DNA of 55,670 bases from Lachnospiraceae bacterium UBA1683. Its GTDB lineage: Bacteria > Bacillota > Clostridia > Lachnospirales > Lachnospiraceae. The position numbers were made by a program, and so were the translations under genes. The stretch lies in contig DCKD01000076.1 in NCBI GenBank assembly GCA_002320245.1, positions 1-55,670 of the forward strand, given 5' to 3'. The first letter of the stretch is position 1; each line of letters opens with the position of its first letter. The notes under the pieces were generated by a model. The model searched no databases. It was not told the DNA's origin and saw nothing but the letters and a program-made list of their open reading frames with translations. Below are positions 27,364 through 35,560 of this stretch, piece by piece.

Positions 27364-27891
27364 ATGAATTATGGAGAGATTAAAAAATATGACATCGCGA
27401 ATGGGGAGGGCGTGAGAGTGTCGCTTTTTGTATCAGGCTGTACGCATCACTGTCCGGGATGTTTCAATCAGGATACCTGGAATTTTAAGTATGGACAGGC
27501 GTATACCAAAGATACGGAGGAAGAAATTCTTGACGCACTGAAACCAGATTATATCAGTGGATTGTCCCTTCTTGGAGGGGAACCGTTTGAACCGCAGAAT
27601 CAGAAAACCTTAGTGGGGCTTTTGGAGAAAGTGAAGGAGCGGTATCCGGAAAAAACAATCTGGTGCTACAGCGGTTATCTGTTTGACAGGGAACTTTTGG
27701 GCGAGAGCCGTGCACGCTGTGAATATACCGATAATATGTTGTCGATGCTGGACGTACTTGTAGACGGAGAGTTTGTGGAAGCGCTTAAGGACATTACGCT
27801 TGTATTCCGCGGTTCTTCGAATCAGAGAGTCATTGACGTACAGAAAAGTCTGGCGGCGGGCGAAATCGTGTGGTGGCAGCATCAGGATTAG
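27364..27891 (+). CDS. nrdG: Anaerobic ribonucleotide reductase activating protein
   Basis: A 175-residue radical-SAM activase that installs the glycyl radical on NrdD. The 4Fe-4S motif is SGCTHHCPGCFNQDTW, with Cys26, Cys30 and Cys33. GGEPF near residue 64 is the SAM-binding block, and the length is normal. A GTG at 27358 could start two residues earlier, but GGAG at 27352 suits the ATG at 27364. Its partner nrdD is at 6911, beyond the island. It may now be expressed from a promoter within the island edge, since nrdD ends in a terminator. Confidence 0.96.
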   Translation: MNYGEIKKYDIANGEGVRVSLFVSGCTHHCPGCFNQDTWNFKYGQAYTKDTEEEILDALKPDYISGLSLLGGEPFEPQNQKTLVGLLEKVKERYPEKTIWCYSGYLFDRELLGESRARCEYTDNMLSMLDVLVDGEFVEALKDITLVFRGSSNQRVIDVQKSLAAGEIVWWQHQD

Positions 27892-27924
27892 TGTGCTGCT
27901 GCATTGTACAAAGAGGAGGAAGAT

Positions 27925-29184
27925 ATGGAGAGTAAAAAAATCATTCAGGTAGAAGAAAAAGTACCGTTTAAGCTGCTGGTGCCATTGAGTATCCAGCATA
28001 TGTTTGCGATGTTCGGAGCATCGGTTCTGGTTCCGTTCGTATTTGGAATCAACCCGGCAATTGTGCTATTTATGAACGGTATCGGAACGCTGTTATTTAT
28101 TTTTATCACAAAAGGAAAAGCTCCGGCGTATCTGGGCTCCAGCTTTGCGTTCCTTGCCCCGGCGGGAATCGTAATCAGCAAATGGGGATATGAATATGCA
28201 CTTGGCGGGTTTGTTGCAGTTGGATTTTGCGGATGTCTGCTCGCACTGATTATTTATAGGTTTGGCTCTGACTGGATTAACGTTGTACTTCCGCCGGCTG
28301 CGATGGGCCCGGTTGTGGCATTGATTGGTCTGGAGCTTGCAGGAACGGCAGCCGCCAATGCAGGGTTGAAGGACGAGGTGATGAATCCGAAAAATGTAAC
28401 CGTATTTCTGGCAACATTACTGACTGCGGTAATCGGCTCGGTTGTGTTCCGTAAATTTCTCTCGGTAATTCCGATTCTGATTGCAATTATTGTAGGGTAT
28501 GTGGCAGCGCTGTTTTGCGGAATTGTTGATTTCGCGGAGGTTGGCTCTGCGGCATGGTTTTCGCTGCCGAACTTTATGCTGCCGAAATTCAAATGGGAAG
28601 CAATCGTGATTATCCTGCCGGTATTGCTCGTGATTGCATCGGAGCACATCGGACATCAGATTGTAACCGGAAAGGTGGTCGGGAGAAATTTGCTGAAAGA
28701 GCCGGGGCTTCACCGCTCTCTGTTTGCAGATAACTTCTCGACAATGATTTCCGGGTTCATCGGCTCCGTTCCGACTACCACGTATGGTGAGAATATCGGA
28801 GTTATGGCGATGACAAAAGTATACAGTGTATATGTAATCGGCGGGGCAGCGGTATTGTCCATTATCTGCTCTTTTGTCGGGAAGATGACAACGCTAATCA
28901 GCACGATACCGGGACCTGTAATCGGAGGGATTTCATTCTTATTATATGGGATGATTGGTGCATCAGGAATCCGAATCCTTGTGGAGGCACAGGTAGATTA
29001 CGGGAAATCCAGAAATATGGCAATGACCTCCGTTATTTTCGTAACAGGACTTTCCGGAATCTCCGTGCAGTTCGGAAGTGTTTCACTCTCAGGGATGGTA
29101 TTGGCGTGTGTTGTAGGCATGTTAATGGGACTGATGTTTTTTATACTGGACAAACTGAAACTGACCAATGACAGAGAAGACTAA
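27925..29184 (+). CDS. uraA: Uracil/xanthine permease (NCS2 family)
   Basis: A 419-residue transporter with about 14 membrane segments. The first block (KLLVPLSIQHMFAMFGASVLVPF) and GKAPAYLGSSFAFLAP are typical of UraA/PyrP uracil permeases. The substrate-site acids appear in ASEHIGHQIVTG and TTTYGENIGVMA, equivalent to UraA Glu241/His245 and Glu290. The ATG at 27925 follows AGAGGAGGAAGAT. It starts 33 bases after nrdG and may be cotranscribed, which would tie base uptake to deoxynucleotide supply. Uracil is the likely substrate; xanthine is less likely. Confidence 0.9.
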   Translation: MESKKIIQVEEKVPFKLLVPLSIQHMFAMFGASVLVPFVFGINPAIVLFMNGIGTLLFIFITKGKAPAYLGSSFAFLAPAGIVISKWGYEYALGGFVAVGFCGCLLALIIYRFGSDWINVVLPPAAMGPVVALIGLELAGTAAANAGLKDEVMNPKNVTVFLATLLTAVIGSVVFRKFLSVIPILIAIIVGYVAALFCGIVDFAEVGSAAWFSLPNFMLPKFKWEAIVIILPVLLVIASEHIGHQIVTGKVVGRNLLKEPGLHRSLFADNFSTMISGFIGSVPTTTYGENIGVMAMTKVYSVYVIGGAAVLSIICSFVGKMTTLISTIPGPVIGGISFLLYGMIGASGIRILVEAQVDYGKSRNMAMTSVIFVTGLSGISVQFGSVSLSGMVLACVVGMLMGLMFFILDKLKLTNDRED

Positions 29185-29295
29185 TGCGATGGAAAATGCT
29201 CTGGATAACCAGAAAAATCAGAAAAAAGTGTGGGAATCTGCGCCTGTATTTGGTACAATAATCATATAATGCATGGGCAAAAGGAGGTATGGAAC

Positions 29296-30054
29296 ATGGA
29301 GCGTTTGAAAGACAAAGTAGCAGTGATTACCGGGGGAAATTCCGGCGTAGGTGCGGCAACCGCGAGATTGTTTGCAGCAGAAGGTGCAACCGTTGTGATT
29401 ACAGCGAGAAGAGAGGCTGCGTTAAATGCCGTTGCGGAGGAGATAACGGCAGCGGGCGGAAAAGTGCTTGCCGTGGCAACTGATATTTCCAGAACGGGAG
29501 ATCCGGAAAAGTTAATGGGAATCGTGATGGAGAAGTTTGGGAAAATAGATATCCTTGTGAATAATGCGGGTGTATTGGATGAGGGGTTAAAACCAATTGA
29601 CCGTTTTACCGATGAGGATTTGGATAAGATTGTCGCTATCAATCAGAAGGGAACCATGCATATGATGCGTGCTGCAACCCAGAAGATGACAGAGGGAGCT
29701 TCGATTGTCAATGTGGCATCCATTGCCGGACTGAGAGGATGCGGGGGTGCAGCCTATGTATCTTCAAAGGCTGCGGTTATCGGAGTAACCCGTCATACGG
29801 CACTGCGCTTTGCGGCACAGAAGATTCGCTGCAATGCTGTCTGCCCGGGAACAATTGTAACTCCGATGGTGGCAGATATGAATCCGGAAAATATGGATGC
29901 AGATATGTTCGGTTCGATGGCAAAACACAATGATTTGACAGCACAGCCGTGTATGCCTGAAGATGTGGCAAATATTCTTCTGTTCCTTGCGAGTGATGAA
30001 TCAAGAGCTGTCACAGGACAGATTATTACAACTGATTTTGGAAGTACATTGTGA
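29296..30054 (+). CDS. SDR-family oxidoreductase
   Basis: A 252-residue classical short-chain dehydrogenase. The cofactor motif is TGGNSGVG, NNAG is at about residues 89-92, and the catalytic triad is Ser142, Tyr154 and Lys158 (VASIAGLRG, AAYVSSK). The C-terminal FLASDESRAVTGQIITTDFG is standard. ITARRE after strand 2 suggests NADP(H). The start has an excellent ribosome site, AAGGAGGT. The substrate cannot be deduced: classical SDRs of this type include 3-oxoacyl reductases and hydroxysteroid dehydrogenases. A second SDR in the window (53216) is a closer match to 7alpha-HSDH. Confidence 0.9.
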   Translation: MERLKDKVAVITGGNSGVGAATARLFAAEGATVVITARREAALNAVAEEITAAGGKVLAVATDISRTGDPEKLMGIVMEKFGKIDILVNNAGVLDEGLKPIDRFTDEDLDKIVAINQKGTMHMMRAATQKMTEGASIVNVASIAGLRGCGGAAYVSSKAAVIGVTRHTALRFAAQKIRCNAVCPGTIVTPMVADMNPENMDADMFGSMAKHNDLTAQPCMPEDVANILLFLASDESRAVTGQIITTDFGSTL

Positions 30055-30228
30055 CAGGAAGTGCTTCGCAAGATAATATCGTTAATCAGCAGCGGATGAT
30101 TCCCGGGTACGATACAATGGAAACGTAGCCGAGAACCATCCGTTTCACGCTTTTGCTCCAAGGGGTATGCCGGGGGGATGCCTGCTTCCGGCGTCGTGCG
30201 CCGGTGCGCACAGCATGGGAACAAAAAA

Positions 30229-30419
30229 GTCAAAGACCCCGCTGCAAGCAACGGGGCATCAAATTTGACACGGCCCAAGGGGCGGGGGATTTGGTCTGTG
30301 CTCCGCTTCGGTCTGTGCTAAACGAGTGCCACAGGCACTCAGCACCCCGCGCGGCAGTCGCCAAATATCCAGATATCCAGGGAAGCATGGCTATTTGGCT
30401 CGTTACCCGCGGGAATAAA
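30229..30419. repeat. Large dispersed repeat, copy A
   Basis: About 190 bases closely matching copy B at 38205-38388. Shared blocks include GCAAGCAACGGGGCAT, CCAAGGGGCGGGGGATTTG, GTGCTAAACGAGTGCCACAG and CGCCAAATATCCA. A terminal imperfect stem is formed by GCGCGGCAGTCGCCAAATA against TATTTGGCTCGTTACCCGC. It is much richer in GC than the surrounding intergenic DNA and noncoding. It carries several internal hairpins and is preceded by another (TGCGCCGGTGCGCA near 30197). Confidence 0.85.
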
Positions 30420-30451
30420 GCATATAAGGTAATGAAAAAATAAAAACATAC

Positions 30452-30480
30452 TTGACAAATAGGTAAAAGGGATATATAAT
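30452..30480 (+). promoter_or_regulatory. cysK promoter with overlapping direct repeat
   Basis: TTGACA, a 17-base spacer and TATAAT form a consensus sigma-A promoter 50 bases before cysK. Two related direct repeats, CATACTTGACAAATAGGTAA and CATACTAAATAAGTAGG, lie at the minus-35 and just past the minus-10. This suits a repressor of the Rrf2/CymR kind, which controls cysteine genes in Bacillota; the regulator is inference. Confidence 0.8.
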
Positions 30481-30529
30481 ATCATCATCAAAAAACATAC
30501 TAAATAAGTAGGAAAGGTGGGGAATGTAA

Positions 30530-31462
30530 ATGGCAAATGTATATAAAAGTGCATTAGAGCTGATTGGAAATACGCCGCTTCTGGAAGTGACGAATCTGGA
30601 AAAGGAATTGGGACTGGAAGCAAGGGTTCTTGTGAAACTGGAATATTTCAATCCGGCAGGAAGTGTAAAAGACAGAGTTGCGAAATCTATGATTGAGGAT
30701 GCCGAAGAAAAAGGAATTCTGAAAGAGGGGGCTGTTATTATTGAGCCGACCTCCGGTAATACAGGAATCGGGCTGGCAGCTATCGCGGCGGTAAAAGGAT
30801 ACCGCATGATACTTACGATGCCGGAGACGATGAGTGTTGAGAGAAGAAATATTCTGAAATCATACGGCGCGGAGGTTGTTCTGACAGAGGGTGCAAAAGG
30901 GATGAAAGGTGCAATTGCAAAAGCAGAAGAGCTTGCAAAAGAGATTCCGAACAGCTTTATTCCGGGACAGTTTGTCAACCCGGCTAATCCGGCAGCGCAC
31001 AAAGCGACAACCGGACCGGAGATATGGGATGATACCGACGGAGAAGTTGACATTTTCGTGGCAGGCGTAGGAACAGGCGGGACACTTACCGGAGTGGGAG
31101 AATATTTAAAGTCTCAGAAACCGGATGTGAAAATTGTTGCAGTGGAACCGGCAGCTTCACCGGTACTTTCCGAAGGAAAAGCAGGTCCGCACAAGATTCA
31201 GGGAATCGGAGCAGGGTTTGTACCGGATGTTTTGAATACGAAGATTTATGATGAGATTCTTAGGATTGAAAATGAGGACGCATTTACCACATCCAAACAG
31301 CTTGGAAAGGCGGAAGGAATTCTGGTTGGTATTTCTTCGGGAGCTGCGCTGCACGGCGCGATTGAGCTGGCGAAACGCCCTGAAAACAAAGGCAGGACAA
31401 TTGTGGTATTGCTGCCGGACAGCGGGGACAGATACTACTCTACACCATTGTTTGTAGATTAA
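30530..31462 (+). CDS. cysK: Cysteine synthase A (O-acetylserine sulfhydrylase)
   Basis: A 310-residue PLP enzyme that makes L-cysteine from O-acetylserine and sulfide. The PLP lysine is Lys47 in YFNPAGSVKDR. The substrate loop is EPTSGNTGIGLA, the phosphate loop is GVGTGGTLTGVG, and the C-terminal DSGDRYYST is typical. RBS GGAAAGGTGGGG precedes the ATG. It leads a sulfur cluster (metY 116 bases on, then hydE and tRNA-Cys) under a consensus promoter. Confidence 0.97.
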   Translation: MANVYKSALELIGNTPLLEVTNLEKELGLEARVLVKLEYFNPAGSVKDRVAKSMIEDAEEKGILKEGAVIIEPTSGNTGIGLAAIAAVKGYRMILTMPETMSVERRNILKSYGAEVVLTEGAKGMKGAIAKAEELAKEIPNSFIPGQFVNPANPAAHKATTGPEIWDDTDGEVDIFVAGVGTGGTLTGVGEYLKSQKPDVKIVAVEPAASPVLSEGKAGPHKIQGIGAGFVPDVLNTKIYDEILRIENEDAFTTSKQLGKAEGILVGISSGAALHGAIELAKRPENKGRTIVVLLPDSGDRYYSTPLFVD

Positions 31463-31578
31463 TAACCGGGTGGGAAATGCATTGACTTTAGACAATGGGC
31501 AGTTTTGTATAGAATCTGCAATTCAGGAAATCAGTGCAAAATCATCAGAAAATTAAGTGAAGTAAAGGAGAAAGAGAC

Positions 31579-32889
31579 ATGGCAGGGAAGATTACAAGAG
31601 ACAAGAGACATTTCAAATTTGAGACATTACAGTTACATGTAGGACAGGAACAGCCGGACCCGGTGACAGATGCAAGAGCCGTACCAATTTATCAGACTTC
31701 CTCTTATGTGTTCCGTAACTGTGACCATGCGGCAGCCCGTTTCGGACTTGCGGATGCAGGGAACATTTATGGCCGTCTGACCAATCCGACAGAGGATGTG
31801 TTTGAGAAACGTATTGCAGCGCTGGAGGGAGGTGTCGCAGCACTGGCAGTAGCTTCCGGCGCAGCAGCAATCTCTTACACACTGGAGAATCTGGCACAGA
31901 ACGGAGACCACATTGTATCTGCCAAGAACATTTACGGGGGATCCTTTAACCTGATGGAGCATACATTGCCTCAGTATGGAATTACGACAACATTTGTTGA
32001 CATTTTCAACTATGATGAAGTAGAGGCAGCGATTCAGGAAAATACAAAAGCGCTTTATATTGAGACTCTTGGAAATCCGAACTCTGACGTTGTCGATATT
32101 GAAAAACTGGCGGGAATTGCACATGCACACAAGATTCCACTCGTTGTAGATAACACATTTGCCACACCATACCTTGTAAGACCAATCGAATATGGCGCCG
32201 ACATTGTTGTTCATTCCGCAACAAAATTCATCGGCGGACACGGCACAAGTGTTGGCGGGGTTATTGTAGACGGAGGAAAATTTGACTGGGAGGCATCCGG
32301 AAAGTTCCCTTCCCTGACAGAGCCAAATCCAAGCTACCATGGAATCAGCTTTACAAAAGCAGCAGGGGCGGCCGCATTTGTCACAAAAATTCGTGCAATT
32401 CTTCTGAGAGACACAGGCGCAACGATTTCACCGATTCATTCATTCATCTTCCTGCAAGGGCTGGAGACATTGTCGCTTCGCGTGGAAAGACATGTGGAAA
32501 ATGCACGGAAGGTTGTGGAATACCTCAACAGCCATCCACAGGTTGAGAAAGTACACCACCCGTCTGTAACAGAAGATGCGGAGCAGAAGGCGCTGTATGC
32601 AAAATATTTCCCGAATGGCGGGGGGTCTATCTTCACATTTGAAATCAAGGGGGATGCGCAGAAGGCAAAAGACTTTATTGATAATCTGGAACTGTTCTCG
32701 CTGCTGGCAAATGTGGCGGATGTAAAGTCGCTTGTGATTCACCCGGCGACGACAACACACAGCCAGTGCACCGAGGAAGAATTGCTGGATCAGGGCATTA
32801 AGCCCAATACGATTCGTCTGTCCATCGGAACGGAGAATATCGACGATATTATTCAGGATTTAGATGAAGCGTTCAAGGCAGTAGAATAG
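31579..32889 (+). CDS. metY: O-acetylhomoserine sulfhydrylase
   Basis: A 436-residue Cys/Met-metabolism PLP enzyme. The signatures are FETLQLHVGQEQPDP, VPIYQTSSYVF and YGRLTNPTEDVFE, with PLP Lys216 in HSATKFIGGHG. The ending LSIGTENIDDIIQDLDEA is standard for O-acetylhomoserine aminocarboxypropyltransferases, which form homocysteine from O-acetylhomoserine and sulfide. The length (about 430) fits MetY rather than the shorter MetB/MetC (about 380-400). RBS AAAGGAGAAAGAG. Together with cysK it covers both direct sulfide-assimilation routes. Confidence 0.95.
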   Translation: MAGKITRDKRHFKFETLQLHVGQEQPDPVTDARAVPIYQTSSYVFRNCDHAAARFGLADAGNIYGRLTNPTEDVFEKRIAALEGGVAALAVASGAAAISYTLENLAQNGDHIVSAKNIYGGSFNLMEHTLPQYGITTTFVDIFNYDEVEAAIQENTKALYIETLGNPNSDVVDIEKLAGIAHAHKIPLVVDNTFATPYLVRPIEYGADIVVHSATKFIGGHGTSVGGVIVDGGKFDWEASGKFPSLTEPNPSYHGISFTKAAGAAAFVTKIRAILLRDTGATISPIHSFIFLQGLETLSLRVERHVENARKVVEYLNSHPQVEKVHHPSVTEDAEQKALYAKYFPNGGGSIFTFEIKGDAQKAKDFIDNLELFSLLANVADVKSLVIHPATTTHSQCTEEELLDQGIKPNTIRLSIGTENIDDIIQDLDEAFKAVE

Positions 32890-32916
32890 ACAGATGGTTC
32901 GTGGAGGGCGTGATAC

Positions 32917-33954
32917 ATGAACGCAGCGGAAAGACTGATTCAGGGGGACCGGATGGCGCGGACTGATTTTATAGAACTGTTAGGATATGAGAACCATCCC
33001 GAAATAGTGGATTTACTGCGTGAAAGGGCGGTGGAACTCCGGAGGAAGTACTATGGAGATAAAGTGTTTACACGCGGACTCATTGAGTTTACAAATTACT
33101 GTAAAAATGACTGCTATTACTGCGGGATTCGAAAAGGCAACCGCAATGCCCGGAGATACCGTTTGTCGAAGGAAGATATCATGTCTTGCTGTGAAAATGG
33201 ATATGGACTTGGATTCCGTACATTTGTCCTGCAGGGAGGAGAAGATGCCTGGTTTACGGACGAACGGATGGCGGAACTGATTCGTGGGATAAAAGAAAGA
33301 TATCCGGATTGCGCGGTTACGCTGTCGGTCGGTGAGAAGCCTTATGAGAGCTATCGCCTGTATCGGGAGGCAGGAGCGGACCGGTATCTGCTGCGGCATG
33401 AGACAGCATCGGCAGAACATTATCAAAAACTGCACCCAAAAGAAATGAGTCTCGAAAACAGAAAGCGGTGTCTGTATGACCTGAAGGAACTGGGATATCA
33501 GGTCGGTGCGGGATTTATGGTCGGTTCTCCGGGACAGACGGAGGAGACACTGGCTGAAGATTTGATGTTCTTGCAGGAGCTGCGGCCACAGATGGTTGGT
33601 ATTGGACCGTTTATACCCCATCATGATACCTGTTTTGCAGAAGAGCCGGCAGGCAGTGTAGAAACAACATTGTTTCTTTTGTCAGTCATCCGTGTACTGT
33701 TGCCGCAGGTATTACTTCCGGCAACAACTGCACTTGGAACGCTGGATTCCATGGGAAGAGAAAAGGGATTGAAAGCAGGGGCAAATGTCGTGATGCCAAA
33801 CCTTTCCCCGGTGAAAACAAGGAAACAGTATGACCTTTATGATAATAAAATCTGTACCGGTGAAGAGGCGGCAGAATGCCGCGGCTGTCTGGAAAAACGG
33901 GTGGAAACGGCAGGATATCGGCTGGTGAATGAGCGCGGCGATGCAGTGCAGTAA
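32917..33954 (+). CDS. hydE: [FeFe]-hydrogenase maturase, radical SAM
   Basis: A 345-residue radical-SAM protein that helps build the dithiomethylamine-bridged di-iron part of the H-cluster. The 4Fe-4S motif is NYCKNDCYYCGIRKGN (Cys62, Cys66, Cys69). The downstream blocks FVLQGGEDAWFT, RHETASAEHYQKLHP, GAGFMVGSPGQTEE and GPFIPHHDTCF match HydE rather than BioB or PylB. It begins 27 bases after metY. The partners HydF and HydG and the hydrogenase itself are not in the window. HydE is known to act on cysteine-derived ligands, so proximity to cysK and tRNA-Cys is suggestive but may be chance. Confidence 0.92.
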   Translation: MNAAERLIQGDRMARTDFIELLGYENHPEIVDLLRERAVELRRKYYGDKVFTRGLIEFTNYCKNDCYYCGIRKGNRNARRYRLSKEDIMSCCENGYGLGFRTFVLQGGEDAWFTDERMAELIRGIKERYPDCAVTLSVGEKPYESYRLYREAGADRYLLRHETASAEHYQKLHPKEMSLENRKRCLYDLKELGYQVGAGFMVGSPGQTEETLAEDLMFLQELRPQMVGIGPFIPHHDTCFAEEPAGSVETTLFLLSVIRVLLPQVLLPATTALGTLDSMGREKGLKAGANVVMPNLSPVKTRKQYDLYDNKICTGEEAAECRGCLEKRVETAGYRLVNERGDAVQ

Positions 33955-33961
33955 AAAAATA

Positions 33962-33990
33962 TTGACTGACAAAAGATAATTTGATATAAT
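33962..33990 (+). promoter_or_regulatory. Promoter of tRNA-Cys
   Basis: TTGACT, a 17-base spacer and TATAAT lie 55 bases upstream of the tRNA, directly after the hydE stop. Confidence 0.8.
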
Positions 33991-34044
33991 TAATTTGTTA
34001 TGAGGAACAGCATATTCTGTTTTCAGACAGCGTTCTCATAACAT

Positions 34045-34116
34045 GGCGCAGTAGCCAAGTGGTAAGGCGTGGGTCTGCAACACCCTGATTCACCGGTTCA
34101 AATCCGGTCTGCGCCT
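34045..34116 (+). tRNA. tRNA-Cys (anticodon GCA)
   Basis: The acceptor GGCGCAG pairs with CTGCGCC. The anticodon stem GGGTC..ACCC carries the loop CTGCAAC with anticodon GCA, and the T arm is CCGGTTCAAATCCGG. The CCA end is not encoded. It is transcribed from the promoter at 33962 and closes the cysK-metY-hydE stretch. Confidence 0.95.
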
Positions 34117-34126
34117 CTTGGAGAAG

Positions 34127-34171
34127 ATACCCTGAGCATCCGAAGATGGAGGTTCGGGGTTCTTTTATTTT
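34127..34171 (+). terminator. Terminator after tRNA-Cys
   Basis: ACCCTGAGCATCC and GGAGGTTCGGGGT form an imperfect stem followed by TCTTTTATTTT. Confidence 0.7.
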
Positions 34172-34192
34172 AAAATATTCTGAAAACGGAGA

Positions 34193-34236
34193 GCAAAGGG
34201 GACAGTCCCTTCTGACAGGGGGACAGTCCCCTTTGC
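34193..34236. terminator. Convergent hairpin built from GGGGACAGTCCC units
   Basis: GCAAAGGGGACAGTCCC is the inverted partner of GGGGGACAGTCCCCTTTGC, so the whole 44 bases fold on themselves. Each arm is itself a small palindrome (GGGGACAGTCCC). It lies 11 bases from the end of the convergent AEC gene and probably stops transcription from both sides. The unit belongs to a class of palindromes scattered in clostridial genomes. Confidence 0.7.
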
Positions 34237-34246
34237 ATCCTTTTCA

Positions 34247-35191
34247 TCAAATCAAACGAAGGCTTCGCAGGATATACAGCCATCCGGTGATGGAAAATGC
34301 GCTGAATAGTGTGGTAAGCATGACCACGCTGGATGTCAGGGTGCCTTCGTGTCCCATATTCCGTGCCATTACATAGCAGCTTACGGTGGTTGCCGAACCG
34401 AGCATAATCAGGATGGCGGTCAGATCTTCGTTGCGGAATCCAAGATTTACGGCGAGTGGAAGGAACAGAGTGCAGAAACCAACCAGTTTGATGAAGGACG
34501 CTGCGACGGCAGGTTTGATTTTTCCGAGTGCCTTGTGGATATCGAAGGTTGCCCCCATTGCCATCAGTCCGAGCGGCGTTGCGGTGGCGCTGATGCTTGA
34601 CACTGTTTTTTCTAATATATGCGGCATTGGCAGACGCAGGGCTGACCAGAGCAGGCCGGCAATGATGCCCAGAATAATTGGATTGGTGATGATGCCCTTG
34701 CATGTCTTTTTCAGTAACTGCATATCCAGCGCCTTACGCTCCGGCTGGAAAAAGGAAAGGACGACCACAGCCATTACATTATAAAGGGGGACGCTGCCGA
34801 TAATCATGAGCGGGGCCATCCCGGTGTCACCGTAGATGTTCTGAATAAATGCAATTCCCAGAAGTGCGGCGCTGCTTCGGTAGGATGCCTGAATAAATTC
34901 TCCCTGAATCAGTTTATCTTTCCACAGCGTGGATACCAGTATTGTAAGGAGGATACTGAGCAGTGTCACTGCGAAGCAAAACAGAACAAATTTTCCGTTC
35001 CATGCACTTGCGAAATCTACGGTCGCCAAATCTTTGAATAACATGACCGGCAGGGGAATGAGAAATACGAATTTATTCATTTTTGATGCAAATACTTCAT
35101 CAATCCATCCCAGTTTCCGAAAGACAACTCCCAGAATCATCATAATAAAAATAGGAGTGGTTGCGTTTAAGCTGAAAAACAGATTTTCCAT
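34247..35191 (-). CDS. AEC-family transporter (auxin efflux carrier type)
   Basis: A 314-residue membrane protein with ten hydrophobic segments in two five-helix halves. The N-terminal half shows IFIMMILGVVFRKLGWID and the second half NPIILGIIAGLLWSALRLPMP, both typical of AEC carriers such as malate or malonate transporters. RBS CAGGAGGCTCAC lies just ahead of the ATG. The substrate is unknown; bacterial members usually move organic or amino acids. It has no operon partner. Confidence 0.87.
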   Translation of the reverse strand: MENLFFSLNATTPIFIMMILGVVFRKLGWIDEVFASKMNKFVFLIPLPVMLFKDLATVDFASAWNGKFVLFCFAVTLLSILLTILVSTLWKDKLIQGEFIQASYRSSAALLGIAFIQNIYGDTGMAPLMIIGSVPLYNVMAVVVLSFFQPERKALDMQLLKKTCKGIITNPIILGIIAGLLWSALRLPMPHILEKTVSSISATATPLGLMAMGATFDIHKALGKIKPAVAASFIKLVGFCTLFLPLAVNLGFRNEDLTAILIMLGSATTVSCYVMARNMGHEGTLTSSVVMLTTLFSAFSITGWLYILRSLRLI

Positions 35192-35263
35192 GTGAGCCTC
35201 CTGAAAAACTTTTTGTTATTCTCAGTATCATAGCACAGTTTCTGTGAAAAGACAAAAGTACAT

Positions 35264-35302
35264 AAAAAATCCACTGTATCGATTCTGCTCGTACAGTGGA
35301 CT
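35264..35302 (-). terminator. Terminator of the minus-strand small unit
   Basis: On the minus strand TCCACTGTA and TACAGTGGA pair around 13 bases and are followed by TTTTTT. It ends transcripts from the promoter at 35560 and insulates the AEC gene. Confidence 0.85.
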
Positions 35303-35454
35303 TTCAATAACTTACATCCATTGGAATATCCTCCTTATTCAATTGATATCTATCATAAACTATTATCTCAAATAGTGTTCTGATGTCTAAGATTTTAAAT
35401 CTTCTTCACTTACTGTCCCATTGGTCTTTACCTCTTTCGTTAGATTTTTATTCA

Positions 35455-35481
35455 TCGCATTTCTATGCGTCTTTGCTATTT
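35455..35481. repeat. Dispersed hairpin repeat, copy 3
   Basis: This is identical over 27 bases to 9288-9314 and shares its 20-base core with 12576-12598. It lies inside the small minus-strand unit, about 50 bases after the transcription start, with the minus-strand ATG at 35455 directly following the hairpin. Confidence 0.7.
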
Positions 35482-35531
35482 TTTAAATTTTGATTTCTGG
35501 GGGTTCGTCCTCCTTTTCTTTTGTTGACATT

Positions 35532-35560
35532 ATAATATCTCATAAAAATAAAAATGTCAA
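35532..35560 (-). promoter_or_regulatory. Consensus minus-strand promoter with flanking inverted repeat
   Basis: On the minus strand TTGACA, a 17-base spacer and TATTAT. The promoter is embedded between TTGACATT and AATGTCAA, a perfect 8-base inverted repeat with outer edges 37 bases apart (35524-35560). This arrangement could be an operator that occludes both promoter elements. Confidence 0.75.

Larger units (their letters stand above)
35264..35526 (-). ncRNA. Small transcription unit, candidate sRNA or broken small gene
   Basis: A consensus minus-strand promoter and a good terminator bound a transcript of about 260 bases with no normal gene. It starts with GGAGGACGAACCCCC and carries the dispersed hairpin repeat. 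A 22-codon ORF follows (35455-35387, MNKNLTKEVKTNGTVSEEDL..), and near the end an AAGGAGG precedes a five-codon ORF, MDVSY (35321-35304). The frame ending in MDVSY is open upstream (FKILDIRTLFEIIVYDRYQL). One frameshift near 35390 would fuse it to the 22-codon ORF and give a protein of about 49 residues. So it is either a structured RNA or a recently broken small gene; I cannot decide. Confidence 0.5.

Noticed and set aside
31463..31578. T-box or SAM riboswitch ahead of metY
   Set aside because: The 116-base gap is too short and lacks the T-box bulge and terminator/antiterminator stems.
31633..32340. 235-codon minus-strand frame opposite metY
   Set aside because: Cys- and Val-rich shadow of a conserved PLP enzyme gene, no ribosome site.
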